A stretch of 64,000 bases of DNA from Pseudoalteromonas luteoviolacea (lineage in GTDB: Bacteria > Pseudomonadota > Gammaproteobacteria > Enterobacterales > Alteromonadaceae), in contig NZ_CP015412.1 in the NCBI RefSeq assembly GCF_001750165.1, positions 992,001 to 1,056,000 of the forward strand. The letters run 5' to 3'. Positions within the stretch are counted from its first letter, which is position 1, and every line of letters starts with the position of its first letter. Both the position numbers and the translations under genes were made by a program. Of the stretch, positions 1-8,611 are shown piece by piece. Under the pieces are notes generated by a model. It was not told where the DNA came from and searched no databases. It was given only the letters and a program-made list of their open reading frames with translations.

Positions 1-1
1 C

Positions 2-1249
2 AGTGCTCAAGACACGCAAATAGAAAAAAAAAGGAATTATAAGCTCTACGTCGCTGTTGCTATCGGTATCGTTATTTTTTTTACTTTAATAGTTCCCCAA
101 TTGTCTTTATGGGTTAGCGGGAAAAGTGCAGTCCGCTTAGAAAATATTCGTATCGCAGAAGTTAAAAAAGGACAATTTATTCGCGATATTTCAGTCCAAG
201 GTCGGGTTGTCGCATCTAAACGCCCTACACTTTACAGCCCGGCTCAAGGTACAGTGACTTATCTAGTTACGCCAGGGGATACGGTCACTGTAGGCGAGTC
301 TCTAGCATCAATTGACAGCCCTGAATTGACGAGTTTATTAGCACAAGAAAAATCTGAACTAACTCGGTTACAAACACAATTAGATAGAGAAAAAATTCAA
401 GTTAAAAAACAAGATTTGGAGCAAGAGAATTATTTAGGAAAAGCATTGGTTGCATTGAACGCAGCAAAACGCGAAATGCGACGAAATGATGAAGGTCATA
501 AGAATCAAGTGGTCAGTGATATTGATTTCCAAAAAGCCAAAGATGATTTAGAGAATGCACAAAGGGAATATCGCTTAGCCGTTAAAGAAGTTGCATTATT
601 GAAAGAAAGTCAAAAGTTTGAAATTAAAACACGTGCACTGGAGTTAGAAGCACAACAAGTGATCGTGACTGAATTGCAAAGACAGGTTGCTTCACTTTCT
701 ATTGTGTCACCTGTGGCTGGCATAGTTGGAAATTTGGCCGCAGAGCAGAAAAATTCAGTGACTAAAAATCAGCCGTTACTCAGTGTTGTAGATTTATCTC
801 AGTATGAGGTTGAGGTCAATATCCCCGAGAATTATGCGGACGATCTGGCATTGGGTATGGGGGCTGATCTAATGCTGAATGGAAATGTGTATAAAGGTGA
901 ACTAACCGCTATTTCGCCTGAAATCGTCGGTGGTCAAGTCGAAGGCAAAATCCGCTTCAAGGAAAAGAATATTAAAGGGCTGAGACAAAACCAGAGATTG
1001 ACCAGTCGAGTCGTGCTCGAAGAGAAAAGTGACGTTTTTTATCTTCCTCGTGGGCAATTTACAGAGTCTGGCGGAGGCCGTTTTGTGTATGTTGTGGAAG
1101 AAGATATTGCAGTTAAGAAATCTATCAAATTAGGTTCCAAGAGTTTAGGGCAAGTTGAAGTTATTTCCGGCCTAGCAATGGGCGAAAAAGTAGTAATTTC
1201 AGACCTAGACGTATTCAAAGAAGCAGGAAGTGTAAGAATCGTTCAATAG
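2..1249 (+). CDS. HlyD/MacA-like periplasmic adaptor subunit, 5' end outside window
   Basis: Membrane fusion protein that would link an inner-membrane ABC exporter to a TolC-like outer membrane channel. The frame is open from base 2, so the true start lies left of the window; a TTG at 101 would cut off a hydrophobic anchor encoded at about 44-100 and is not credible as the start. After the anchor come a first lipoyl-like half (VTPGDTV), a long charged coiled coil, a second lipoyl half (SPVAGIVG) and a beta-barrel region. The ATPase gene starts 9 bases after the stop, so the four genes to 4509 form one operon. Family is secure; the substrate is not deducible. Confidence 0.87.
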   Translation, partial: SAQDTQIEKKRNYKLYVAVAIGIVIFFTLIVPQLSLWVSGKSAVRLENIRIAEVKKGQFIRDISVQGRVVASKRPTLYSPAQGTVTYLVTPGDTVTVGESLASIDSPELTSLLAQEKSELTRLQTQLDREKIQVKKQDLEQENYLGKALVALNAAKREMRRNDEGHKNQVVSDIDFQKAKDDLENAQREYRLAVKEVALLKESQKFEIKTRALELEAQQVIVTELQRQVASLSIVSPVAGIVGNLAAEQKNSVTKNQPLLSVVDLSQYEVEVNIPENYADDLALGMGADLMLNGNVYKGELTAISPEIVGGQVEGKIRFKEKNIKGLRQNQRLTSRVVLEEKSDVFYLPRGQFTESGGGRFVYVVEEDIAVKKSIKLGSKSLGQVEVISGLAMGEKVVISDLDVFKEAGSVRIVQ

Positions 1250-1258
1250 GGGAAAGTT

Positions 1259-1948
1259 ATGTTAAGAATGGCTAATTTAGCGAAAACTTATCGCACAGAC
1301 ACAATCGAAACTAAAGCGCTTAGTTCATTTGATTTGGAAGTGAAACAAGGTGAATTTATCGCTGTAGTAGGTCCGTCTGGATCAGGGAAAACAACCTTTC
1401 TTAACATAACAGGTCTGCTTGAAATACCCAGTGAGGGCCAGTATTGGCTTGACGGTGTTGAGGTATCAACACTAGGAGACAAAGATAAATCTCGCTTAAG
1501 AAATGAAAAAATAGGCTTTATCTTTCAGAGTTTTAATCTCATTCCTGAATTGAATATTTATGATAATGTAGAAATGCCGCTGCGCTACAGAAAGTTATCG
1601 AGCGTGCAACGCAAAGAACGGGTAGAGCAAGCTCTCGAAAAAGTGGGGCTCTCTAATCGTCAAAAGCACTTCCCTTCTCAATTATCTGGTGGGCAGCAGC
1701 AACGCGTGGCGATAGCTAGAGCATTGGCAGGCTCCCCAGTTTTTCTATTAGCGGATGAGCCAACTGGTAATTTAGATTCGAAAATGGCCTCGGGGATCAT
1801 GTCATTACTAAAAGAAATTAATAGTACTGGTACGACTATAATTATGGTGACCCATGATCTAGAGCAAGCGACACAAGCTAGCAGAGTTATAGAAGTAAAA
1901 GATGGGGTGATAAGTGAATTAAAAAACTTTGCTCAAAAAATCGCTTAA
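1259..1948 (+). CDS. ABC transporter ATP-binding protein, MacB/LolD type
   Basis: Cytoplasmic ATPase that would power the exporter formed with the two permeases downstream. All key motifs are visible: Walker A GPSGSGKTT near residue 38, Q-loop (FQSFN), signature LSGGQQQR, Walker B FLLADEPTGNLD and the switch histidine in MVTHD. At 229 aa it is the normal size for the LolD/MacB/FtsE class, which works with FtsX-like permeases. The ATG at 1259 follows a good ribosome site (AGGGGAAAG). The first permease gene begins 12 bases after the stop. Confidence 0.93.
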   Translation: MLRMANLAKTYRTDTIETKALSSFDLEVKQGEFIAVVGPSGSGKTTFLNITGLLEIPSEGQYWLDGVEVSTLGDKDKSRLRNEKIGFIFQSFNLIPELNIYDNVEMPLRYRKLSSVQRKERVEQALEKVGLSNRQKHFPSQLSGGQQQRVAIARALAGSPVFLLADEPTGNLDSKMASGIMSLLKEINSTGTTIIMVTHDLEQATQASRVIEVKDGVISELKNFAQKIA

Positions 1949-1960
1949 GGTGGTAAATAT

Positions 1961-3289
1961 ATGATCAGTTACTATATCAAATTAGCCATTTTGAGTTTAT
2001 GGAAAACTCGCTACATGAGCCTGCTGGCAATTATCGTGATTGCAGTTGGCATTGCCGCAACCATGACGACATATACGATCAACTATATGATGACAAAGGA
2101 TCCTTTGCCGTCAAAATCTGATTCACTTTTCTTAGTAAGACTCAATAACTGGAGTCCAGAGAGCGCATACAAAAATCGTGATGTAGAAACCTCGCCTATT
2201 TATTTATCAGTGCAAGATGCTGTAAACCTAATACGTCATGATAAAGCGCAAGCTCAGATACCGATTGCCGGTTTTAAAGATATGCTAAAGCTGCCAACTC
2301 AAGATGCTGTGGATGCTAAAATGACGTTTGTTCGCAGTACAACCGGCGACTTTTTTTCTTCGTTTGAAGTGCCATTCTTATATGGGTCTAGCTGGTCAAA
2401 AAGCAGTGATGATAGTGGAGAGCAAGTTACTGTTATTTCTAAAAAGCTGAATGATAAACTGTTTGATGGTCAAGATTCAGTTGGACAAACAATAGAGCTT
2501 GGGGAGCACCAATTTACAGTGGCTGGAGTCCTAGATGACTGGTTTATCTTGCCCCGCTTTTACGGTGAATCAACGCGCGCATTTAAAGCGCCAAGAGATG
2601 TATTTGTGCCTTTTCAGACACAATTGAATTTAGCGCTTTGGTCACCTAATTTACAGGCATTTGAGTGTTGGAAAGAAGCGGCAGATTCATCTGTTGCTGC
2701 TCTGTGGGCATCAGAATGTGTTTGGGTGTTTTTTTGGGTCGAGTTAAAAGGTGAGTCACAAAAGAGTGCCTACATGGATTTCTTACAGTCGTATGTTGAA
2801 CAGCAGAAAGCACTAGGGCGCTTTCAACGGCCGATATTGAATGAGTTGCAGTCTCCATCAGCATATTTAAAAGAACGTGAAGCATATTCATCAGATAGTG
2901 AAATCGCGGTGTGGCTTGCAATATGTTTTTTGGCGCTTTGTTTACTAAATGCGATGAGCATAATTATGACTAAGTTCCAAGGGAAGGCGGGTGAAGTTGC
3001 GCTGCGACGGGCTGTCGGTGCAAGTAGCGTAGATTTGTTTCAACAGTACATGATTGAAACAGGGATAATCGGCTTATTGGGTGGGGTATTAGGGTTATTG
3101 CTGACCCAAATCTGTTTATTTTTTTCGAGCCAACTTTATACACACTTAAGTAAAAGTATTATGGCTATGAGTAGCGAGTTGATGTTGATCACTGTGGTGT
3201 TGTCGGTGTTATCAAGTTTGGTGTTTGGATTGCTTCCGATTGCTAATGCGATTCGAGTGCAGCCAGCGACTCAATTGAAAAGCTTGTGA
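1961..3289 (+). CDS. ABC transporter permease, FtsX/MacB family (first of two)
   Basis: Inner-membrane permease with the FtsX/MacB plan: one membrane segment near residues 15-40, a large periplasmic domain of about 270 residues, then three C-terminal membrane segments from about residue 318. The cytoplasmic motif EVALRRAVGAS before the third segment is the ATPase-coupling signature of this family. The stop TGA shares one base with the ATG of the next permease (TGATG at 3287-3291), so the two are translationally coupled. In classical MacB the ATPase is fused to the permease; here they are separate and two permeases are present, probably forming a heterodimer. Confidence 0.88.
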   Translation: MISYYIKLAILSLWKTRYMSLLAIIVIAVGIAATMTTYTINYMMTKDPLPSKSDSLFLVRLNNWSPESAYKNRDVETSPIYLSVQDAVNLIRHDKAQAQIPIAGFKDMLKLPTQDAVDAKMTFVRSTTGDFFSSFEVPFLYGSSWSKSSDDSGEQVTVISKKLNDKLFDGQDSVGQTIELGEHQFTVAGVLDDWFILPRFYGESTRAFKAPRDVFVPFQTQLNLALWSPNLQAFECWKEAADSSVAALWASECVWVFFWVELKGESQKSAYMDFLQSYVEQQKALGRFQRPILNELQSPSAYLKEREAYSSDSEIAVWLAICFLALCLLNAMSIIMTKFQGKAGEVALRRAVGASSVDLFQQYMIETGIIGLLGGVLGLLLTQICLFFSSQLYTHLSKSIMAMSSELMLITVVLSVLSSLVFGLLPIANAIRVQPATQLKSL

Positions 3290-4509
3290 TGGGAAATACG
3301 CAGATGAGAGACCTTTTACCAATCCTAAAATCACTAAAAAGTAACTATGGCGCATCGCTTCTTTTTATTTTTCAAGTTGCTATTACATTTACAATATTAG
3401 TTAACGCCATTTATTTAGCCATAGATAAACGTCAGTCAATCGCGCGCCCGTCAGGGCTCGATGAGCAAAATGTACTGTACATTGCGACTAATTTGCCAGT
3501 TGAAGAGGCTGCGCAAGCGGGCCAGTTGGAGCAAGACCTCAATAACCTAAGCGCATTGCCAGGCGTTGAATATGCATCCGTCTCCTCAGGAGTGCCACTC
3601 AGCGGCTGGGGGCGATTTATCGAGATAGCAACAAAACCAGATTCTAAATACGATACTTTTTCTGGGTACTATGGCGGTGACTTGAATTTATTAAAGGCAT
3701 TTGGTGCCAAACTTGTTGCGGGGACTGAGTTTACACCTAGTGCTGAATTGACAGTACGCACTGATGGGCATAAAGATGCGATAGATATTATGATCACCCA
3801 ATCCCTCGCCGAGTCTTTGTATTCAGATCAATGGGAACAAGTTGTTGGCAAAACGATATATATTAATAATAAACCTCAGCGTGTAGTGGGAGTGATTGAC
3901 ACGCTGCAAGCTGCTTGGCCAACATGGGTCGTTGTTGAACATGTTGTACTCGCGCCTGTAAAGGAAGCCGATTCTATGGTGTATTACGTCATAAGAACTC
4001 GATTTGGCCAGCAGGATGCTGTTTTAGACAGTGCGTTGACTTATTTAACTTCTCTTTATGGGCGCAAAATTGATAAATATGAGACATTTGAACAGGTAAA
4101 AATGAATGCTTACAGTGCCGAAAATGCTGCAAGCAACACCTTGTTTGGTGTGATCGGCGGGCTTTTAATCGTGACTGCCTTGGGAATATTTGGACAGTCT
4201 CGCTATAGCATCATTAAGCGTACTAAACTTATTGGTATTAGACGTGCGATGGGGGCGAGCAAAGGACAGATAATAAGATATTTTGTTTTGGAAAATGCTG
4301 TACTATGTGCAATTGGTATTGTTATTGGGATCATTGCCGCAATTATTTTAAGTAATGCCTTCAGCAGTGCTTTCGAACTCGGTACATTGCCGCCAAGCTA
4401 TATGTTCTTTGGGAGTATTTGCACAATATTACTGGGTCAAATTGCCGTATTATACCCCGCATTTAAGGCCTCTCAGCTATCTCCAGCAATTGCAACACGT
4501 ACAGTGTAA
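3289..4509 (+). CDS. ABC transporter permease, FtsX/MacB family (second of two)
   Basis: Second FtsX-type permease, 406 aa, with an N-terminal membrane segment, a periplasmic domain and three C-terminal segments. It carries the coupling motif LIGIRRAMGAS. The ATG at 3289 overlaps the previous stop by one base and is preferred over the GTG at 3286. It closes the exporter operon: an imperfect hairpin follows at 4523-4563. Such adaptor/ATPase/paired-permease sets export peptides, antibiotics or lipid-like compounds in related systems; nothing here shows which. Confidence 0.87.
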   Translation: MGNTQMRDLLPILKSLKSNYGASLLFIFQVAITFTILVNAIYLAIDKRQSIARPSGLDEQNVLYIATNLPVEEAAQAGQLEQDLNNLSALPGVEYASVSSGVPLSGWGRFIEIATKPDSKYDTFSGYYGGDLNLLKAFGAKLVAGTEFTPSAELTVRTDGHKDAIDIMITQSLAESLYSDQWEQVVGKTIYINNKPQRVVGVIDTLQAAWPTWVVVEHVVLAPVKEADSMVYYVIRTRFGQQDAVLDSALTYLTSLYGRKIDKYETFEQVKMNAYSAENAASNTLFGVIGGLLIVTALGIFGQSRYSIIKRTKLIGIRRAMGASKGQIIRYFVLENAVLCAIGIVIGIIAAIILSNAFSSAFELGTLPPSYMFFGSICTILLGQIAVLYPAFKASQLSPAIATRTV

Positions 4510-4522
4510 ATGAATACGTAAT

Positions 4523-4563
4523 GGTACTTAGTTTTTAGTGATTGAAACTAAAAGTTGAGTACC
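4523..4563 (+). terminator. Imperfect hairpin after the ABC exporter operon
   Basis: GGTACT at 4523 pairs with AGTACC at 4558-4563, and an inner TTTTAGT pairs with ACTAAAA. The stem has mismatches and no immediate T-run, so this may be a weak terminator or an RNA 3'-end protector. Confidence 0.4.
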
Positions 4564-4571
4564 TAAAATCC

Positions 4572-4600
4572 ACCTTTTTGCTTCCCGTTTTTGTTATAAT
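4572..4600 (+). promoter_or_regulatory. Extended -10 promoter for arfB
   Basis: A perfect TATAAT lies at 4595-4600, preceded by TG one base upstream (TGTTATAAT), the extended -10 form. The -35 region is poor, which is usual for extended -10 promoters. It would start transcription near 4607, about 110 bases before the arfB ATG. Confidence 0.55.
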
Positions 4601-4715
4601 GCAGTTTATACACTTCATTGTCGCTGATAGACTCAGCGACTGATACTGTACTTTTACCTTGCTTGGCCTACAACATTGCTAACTGGGTTAATTTGAAACG
4701 GTGGGTTTGGTTAAT

Positions 4716-5129
4716 ATGTTACGACTATCAAACAATGTTGAGCTGTCAGCTTGGGAAATTGAGCTTACAGCAATCCGAGCGCAAGGTGCCGGCGGACAAA
4801 ATGTTAATAAAGTATCGTCTGCTATCCATTTACGATTCGATATTAATCGCTCGACGCTTCCTGCTTTTTATAAAGAAAGGTTATTGGCTTTAAAAGATAA
4901 CAGGATAAGCAAAGAAGGTGTGATTGTTCTTAAAGCACAGAACTTTAGAACTCAAGAGCAAAATAAAGAAGATGCACTAAATAGGCTCAAACAGCTGATC
5001 TTAGATGCTATCAAGGTGGAAAAAACGCGCCGTCAAACAAAACCAACTAAAAGCTCGCAGAGACGGCGACTTGATACTAAAAATAAAAGAGCCCAAACAA
5101 AGGTTTTACGAAAGTCAGTTAAGTTTTAA
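4716..5129 (+). CDS. arfB: Peptidyl-tRNA hydrolase ArfB (YaeJ), ribosome rescue
   Basis: Release-factor-like protein that frees peptides from ribosomes stalled on mRNA lacking a stop codon. The catalytic GGQ sits in AGAGGQNVNK (GGQ at residues 26-28 from the ATG at 4716), and the C-terminal tail is very basic (KTRRQTK, SQRRR), as needed to reach into the empty mRNA channel. At 137 aa it matches ArfB and is too short for a full release factor. A GTG at 4701 would add five residues; ATG 4716 fits the family better. Its 3' end overlaps the convergent histidine kinase gene by 15 bases. Confidence 0.92.
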   Translation: MLRLSNNVELSAWEIELTAIRAQGAGGQNVNKVSSAIHLRFDINRSTLPAFYKERLLALKDNRISKEGVIVLKAQNFRTQEQNKEDALNRLKQLILDAIKVEKTRRQTKPTKSSQRRRLDTKNKRAQTKVLRKSVKF

Positions 5130-6371
5130 CCTCTCGCTGATTGGTAAGGATACATGAAACGAAGCCCCTTTTATGTGAGAGTCAGTGATCCAACATTTAC
5201 CGTTGTGCCAGCCAAGTATTTTGGTAACAATGGCGAGGCCAAGTCCAAATCCTCCGGTTTCTTTACTGCGACTGCTATCAAGTCGGGTAAAAGGGCTGAA
5301 AACACAGTCCCGTTTCTCTTCTGGTATACCTGGTCCATCATCACTGACAATGAGAATTATCTTGTCGTTATTATCTTTTTTTAGCTCGATCATTATCTGT
5401 TGTTCACCGTACTTTTCTGCATTTTGCAACAAGTTTTGTATTACGCGCGCTAGATAATGATCATTGCCATCGACAAATACATTGGGTTCGAGATGATGGC
5501 TGATTTGTTTGTTAGAAGACGTGTTTGTTTTGGCTATCTGTGCTTGAACAAGTTCGCTAAAGTTTACCTCTTTTCTAGTCATTTCACGTTCAGAAAACTC
5601 CAAGCGCGCATAGCTGAGCATTTCGTCGATTAACAGTTCCATTTCGACGACATCTTGGTTCATTGCTTGAACCTGCTGTGGATCTTTTGGCGCGAGCATA
5701 GCCAAAGCAAATTTGAGCCTAGCTAACGGCGTTCTGAGCTCATGTGAAACGGCATTAACGAGTTGCTTTTGATTTTGCATCAGGCTCGCAGTTTGCAGAG
5801 CTAGTCTTTGAATATGTTGCGTTAACGTTGATATAGCAGAAAACCGAGAGGGTTTTGTTTCAATGTCTAATTTTCCTGTAGCTAATTGCTCAGTGACTAT
5901 TTTGAGCTGCTCTAAATCACGCCAAAGGGGGCGTAACCATAAAATTAATAAAAGCGCCAAAATAGAAAAAGAAACCAGTTTGAAAGTATATTTCGTCAAA
6001 ATTGAGTTTGGCTTAGGCGCAAATGGTCCCAGTTTGACGATGGTGCTTTTGTCATTTAAAAGCATGAAAAACTGATAATTGTCATTACTATCAAATGAAA
6101 TTACAACATCATCATTATTCAATGCTGCGCGCTGTTCAGGAAACCACGCGACATCGTTTATATGAATAATATTAAGGTTGTTTTTTTCAGGGTAATTGTC
6201 GATGCCCACGGTGTTTAGAACATCTCTTAAATTAACCGCGACTTGTTTGGCATAGCCCAATTCACTTGGGGCTTGATTACCCCAGTTTTTCCAAATATAT
6301 TCACTGCTTTGATTAATGGCAATGATACTAAAAAAAACAAAGAAATATAGGCTTGCTAGCAGTCGGAGCAT
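5115..6371 (-). CDS. Sensor histidine kinase, RstB-like
   Basis: Inner-membrane sensor kinase: a membrane segment at residues 3-20, a periplasmic domain of about 110 residues, a second segment near 130-150, a HAMP-like linker, then H-box VSHELRTPLARL. The N box (NLLQNAEKYG), G1 (DDGPGIP), F box and G2 (GFGLGLAIV) are intact. It lies 6 bases after the response regulator gene, its evident partner. The pairing resembles RstA/RstB of enterobacteria, known there for low-Mg and acid responses; the local link to a MipA/OmpV protein suggests an envelope signal. Confidence 0.88.
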   Translation of the reverse strand: MLRLLASLYFFVFFSIIAINQSSEYIWKNWGNQAPSELGYAKQVAVNLRDVLNTVGIDNYPEKNNLNIIHINDVAWFPEQRAALNNDDVVISFDSNDNYQFFMLLNDKSTIVKLGPFAPKPNSILTKYTFKLVSFSILALLLILWLRPLWRDLEQLKIVTEQLATGKLDIETKPSRFSAISTLTQHIQRLALQTASLMQNQKQLVNAVSHELRTPLARLKFALAMLAPKDPQQVQAMNQDVVEMELLIDEMLSYARLEFSEREMTRKEVNFSELVQAQIAKTNTSSNKQISHHLEPNVFVDGNDHYLARVIQNLLQNAEKYGEQQIMIELKKDNNDKIILIVSDDGPGIPEEKRDCVFSPFTRLDSSRSKETGGFGLGLAIVTKILGWHNGKCWITDSHIKGASFHVSLPISERLKLN

Positions 6372-6377
6372 TTAATA

Positions 6378-7070
6378 TTAATCCCAAGCTGACTTAGAAC
6401 ACAAATAACCTTTACCCCACACAGTGACTAATCTGAAAGGTTGATCTGGGTTATCACCGAGCTTTTTACGCAAACGTGAAATACGCACATCTACACTGCG
6501 GTCTAACCCGTCATACTCACGTCCAACTACTTGATTATAAATATGTTCTCGGCTTAAGGTTTGCCCTGCATTATTTGCAAGTTCCCATAGTAAATCGAAT
6601 TCGTAACTCGTTAATTCAACTTCCTGTCCAGACAAGTAGGCTTTTCTAGCTGCTTTGTCTACTTCTAATTGACCAAGCTTGAGATTGTCAGCGCTTTCTT
6701 TTTGCTGCTTGCCTCCGCGTCGGAGTAAGGCGTTTACTCTAGCTAAAAGTACATAGGGTTCAACAGGTTTAATGACATAATCATCTGCGCCGATCTCTAA
6801 TCCCCTTACATGGTCAAAGTCACTGTCTTTGGCCGTTAAAAATAATACCGGACCAGAGTAGGCATGACGTGCCTCACGACAAATGGAAAAACCATCCATA
6901 TTAGGAAGCATTATATCTAGTATGACGATATCCGGTTGCTGCTCCGTAATGGCGTTGACTGCTTTAGCACCATCATTCACCAGCGTAACTGAAAAACCGT
7001 TACTTTCAAGAAATTGCCCCGTCAGGGCTGCGAGTCTTTCATCGTCTTCAACAAGAAGTATATTGGCCAT
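6378..7070 (-). CDS. Response regulator, OmpR family, RstA-like
   Basis: DNA-binding response regulator. The receiver has the acid pocket VEDDE, phospho-acceptor aspartate in VILDIMLPNMDG, switch residues T and K (FLTAKD, VIKPV). The C-terminal winged helix has the RstA-type string YDGLDRSVDVRISRLRKKL. The start is taken at 7070: the ATG overlaps the stop of the DUF3019 gene by one base (TAATG) and has GGAG upstream. Gene order mipA-DUF3019-regulator-kinase implies one operon, so the system may control its own first genes. Confidence 0.9.
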   Translation of the reverse strand: MANILLVEDDERLAALTGQFLESNGFSVTLVNDGAKAVNAITEQQPDIVILDIMLPNMDGFSICREARHAYSGPVLFLTAKDSDFDHVRGLEIGADDYVIKPVEPYVLLARVNALLRRGGKQQKESADNLKLGQLEVDKAARKAYLSGQEVELTSYEFDLLWELANNAGQTLSREHIYNQVVGREYDGLDRSVDVRISRLRKKLGDNPDQPFRLVTVWGKGYLCSKSAWD

Positions 7071-7471
7071 TAAAAAAAGCTCCAATCAGATTTTAGTTTT
7101 CGTCTGTACTTGCGGTTTGCTGCTGCATTTATCTTCACTTTCTGTGTTGCTAGTACATGCATTTTTTCGTTTTTTAGTGAAAAAATCATGTCTTCAGAAA
7201 TAGAGATATTGATATTAGCTTTTGCTTTTCGTTTGTCTTTCCAACACTGCAAAGACGTATTGTTTTTGAATAAGCATACATTTTCTGGTGCTTGAATAGC
7301 CCAATCGACTGAAACAGTCATTTCACAAATTTGGCCCATTGATTTAACCATGCAAACCATGGGTTTGATTTCAAGCTTTGTTTTTTTTGCTGGTAACGTA
7401 TTAACTTCTGCGTTAACGACTTTTGATAATAACAAACATAAAATAACGACAGAGGAACGCTTAAAACTCAT
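7070..7471 (-). CDS. DUF3019 family exported protein
   Basis: Small protein of about 133 aa with an N-terminal signal (VVILCLLLSKVVNA) and four conserved-looking cysteines (MVCMV, QICEM, NVCLF, LQCWK), as in DUF3019. Function is unknown for the family; it is usually found next to MipA/OmpV and an RstAB-like pair, as here. The ATG at 7471 has GGGGG just upstream; a TTG at 7483 is the alternative. Its 3' end abuts the regulator with a one-base overlap and its 5' end overlaps the mipA stop region by 11 bases, so the operon is tightly coupled. Confidence 0.75.
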   Translation of the reverse strand: MSFKRSSVVILCLLLSKVVNAEVNTLPAKKTKLEIKPMVCMVKSMGQICEMTVSVDWAIQAPENVCLFKNNTSLQCWKDKRKAKANINISISEDMIFSLKNEKMHVLATQKVKINAAANRKYRRKLKSDWSFF

Positions 7472-8456
7472 ACAATCCCCCAATAAAGATATTGGATGTA
7501 GAGCTTTGATCTACAAGCGGACTCTCTTTAATGCCGGCACCGAGCCAAGTATGTCTTGCACTGAACTTTAACTGCCAGTTCGAGTTTAATTTATAGTTAA
7601 AAGCAATGCCCACATAAGGATTTAAAGTCGCTTTACCTTGATATAGGTGGTGTTGTGATTGTGAGTCTTTGAGGCTGATCCCATAATAGTAATCCACTAA
7701 ACGCTTGTCCTTGTACTCAGCACCAAGTTTGACCTTTAAGCGAGAAGGGTTATCTGTTTGTGTTGGAATGACAAAACTGTAATCGAGGCGACCGTGATAG
7801 CCTTGATAAGTATTTGTAATATCATGCAGCAACACGAGGGTTAATTTGGCAGAATTTTCAAAATACCAACTCGCCAGTATGCCACCATCCAGCGCCCAAT
7901 CTCGTTTAGAAATTGTGTCAAGTGAAATAGATTCTGCCGATTCACTTGGTTCCGGCTCTTCTTTATCATTATTTGAATCATTTCCATCACCCGTAACTCC
8001 ATTGTCATCATCAGAGTCTACGCCATCTGAGCCTGGTTGACTTGTGGGTGGATTCGAACCATCTGGTTCTGGCGTTATTACTGGGTTACTGGACTCCCCA
8101 GTGAATGAATTCTTGACCAAGATATTGCTCGGGTGGAAGCGTTCAAAATATGCTTGTTCAGTGTTGAGCTGGGTAATGAGACTGATATCGAATTTTTTTT
8201 GCTCTATAAAAGTGTAGCCTGCAGTTGTATTGTCAAAGAAGAACTTATCACCGTAATAATTAATGTAAGGTAATATCACTAAAGGCACATGAGCCCCGCC
8301 CCTGATCGGGTTGGTCGCAACACCAGCACCAATGGCAATAGAAAAATCCCATTTACCTATTTCTGCACATTGCTCATTATTCTCACTGCAGTTTGCGTAG
8401 CTATCCTGAGCGAATAAGCCGCAGCAAAGAGATAGCAAAATGAAAAATTGTTTCAA
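7461..8456 (-). CDS. MipA/OmpV family outer membrane protein with acidic insertion
   Basis: Signal peptide MKQFFILLSLCCGLFAQDSYA, then beta-strand-rich sequence with the MipA/OmpV opening (GAGVATNPIRGG, VPLVILPYINYYG). MipA proteins are barrels that can scaffold cell-wall enzymes or mediate envelope permeability. Unusual: residues about 117-178 form a low-complexity Pro/Ser/Asp/Asn/Glu-rich insertion (GSDGVDSDDDNG, GDGNDSNND) between strands, resembling calcium-binding thrombospondin type 3 linkers. First gene of the leftward operon to 5115. The protein ends in F, as barrels usually do (FIGGLYEF). Confidence 0.82.
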   Translation of the reverse strand: MKQFFILLSLCCGLFAQDSYANCSENNEQCAEIGKWDFSIAIGAGVATNPIRGGAHVPLVILPYINYYGDKFFFDNTTAGYTFIEQKKFDISLITQLNTEQAYFERFHPSNILVKNSFTGESSNPVITPEPDGSNPPTSQPGSDGVDSDDDNGVTGDGNDSNNDKEEPEPSESAESISLDTISKRDWALDGGILASWYFENSAKLTLVLLHDITNTYQGYHGRLDYSFVIPTQTDNPSRLKVKLGAEYKDKRLVDYYYGISLKDSQSQHHLYQGKATLNPYVGIAFNYKLNSNWQLKFSARHTWLGAGIKESPLVDQSSTSNIFIGGLYEF

Positions 8457-8611
8457 TCAATTTACTCCTGTAAAACCTAGGGCTAAATTTACCAGTAATT
8501 TCTGTAATTACCAGAAGCGGTTACATAAAATAACAAATAGATCGAGCGAAATAACAGAACAATGGCGTCACTGTATTAAAGTAAAGTTACTTTTAATCAA
8601 GGAGCACAACT

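Noticed and set aside
4618..4893. 91-codon open frame overlapping arfB
   Set aside because: Shadow of arfB in another frame; it starts near the promoter and has no recognisable domain.
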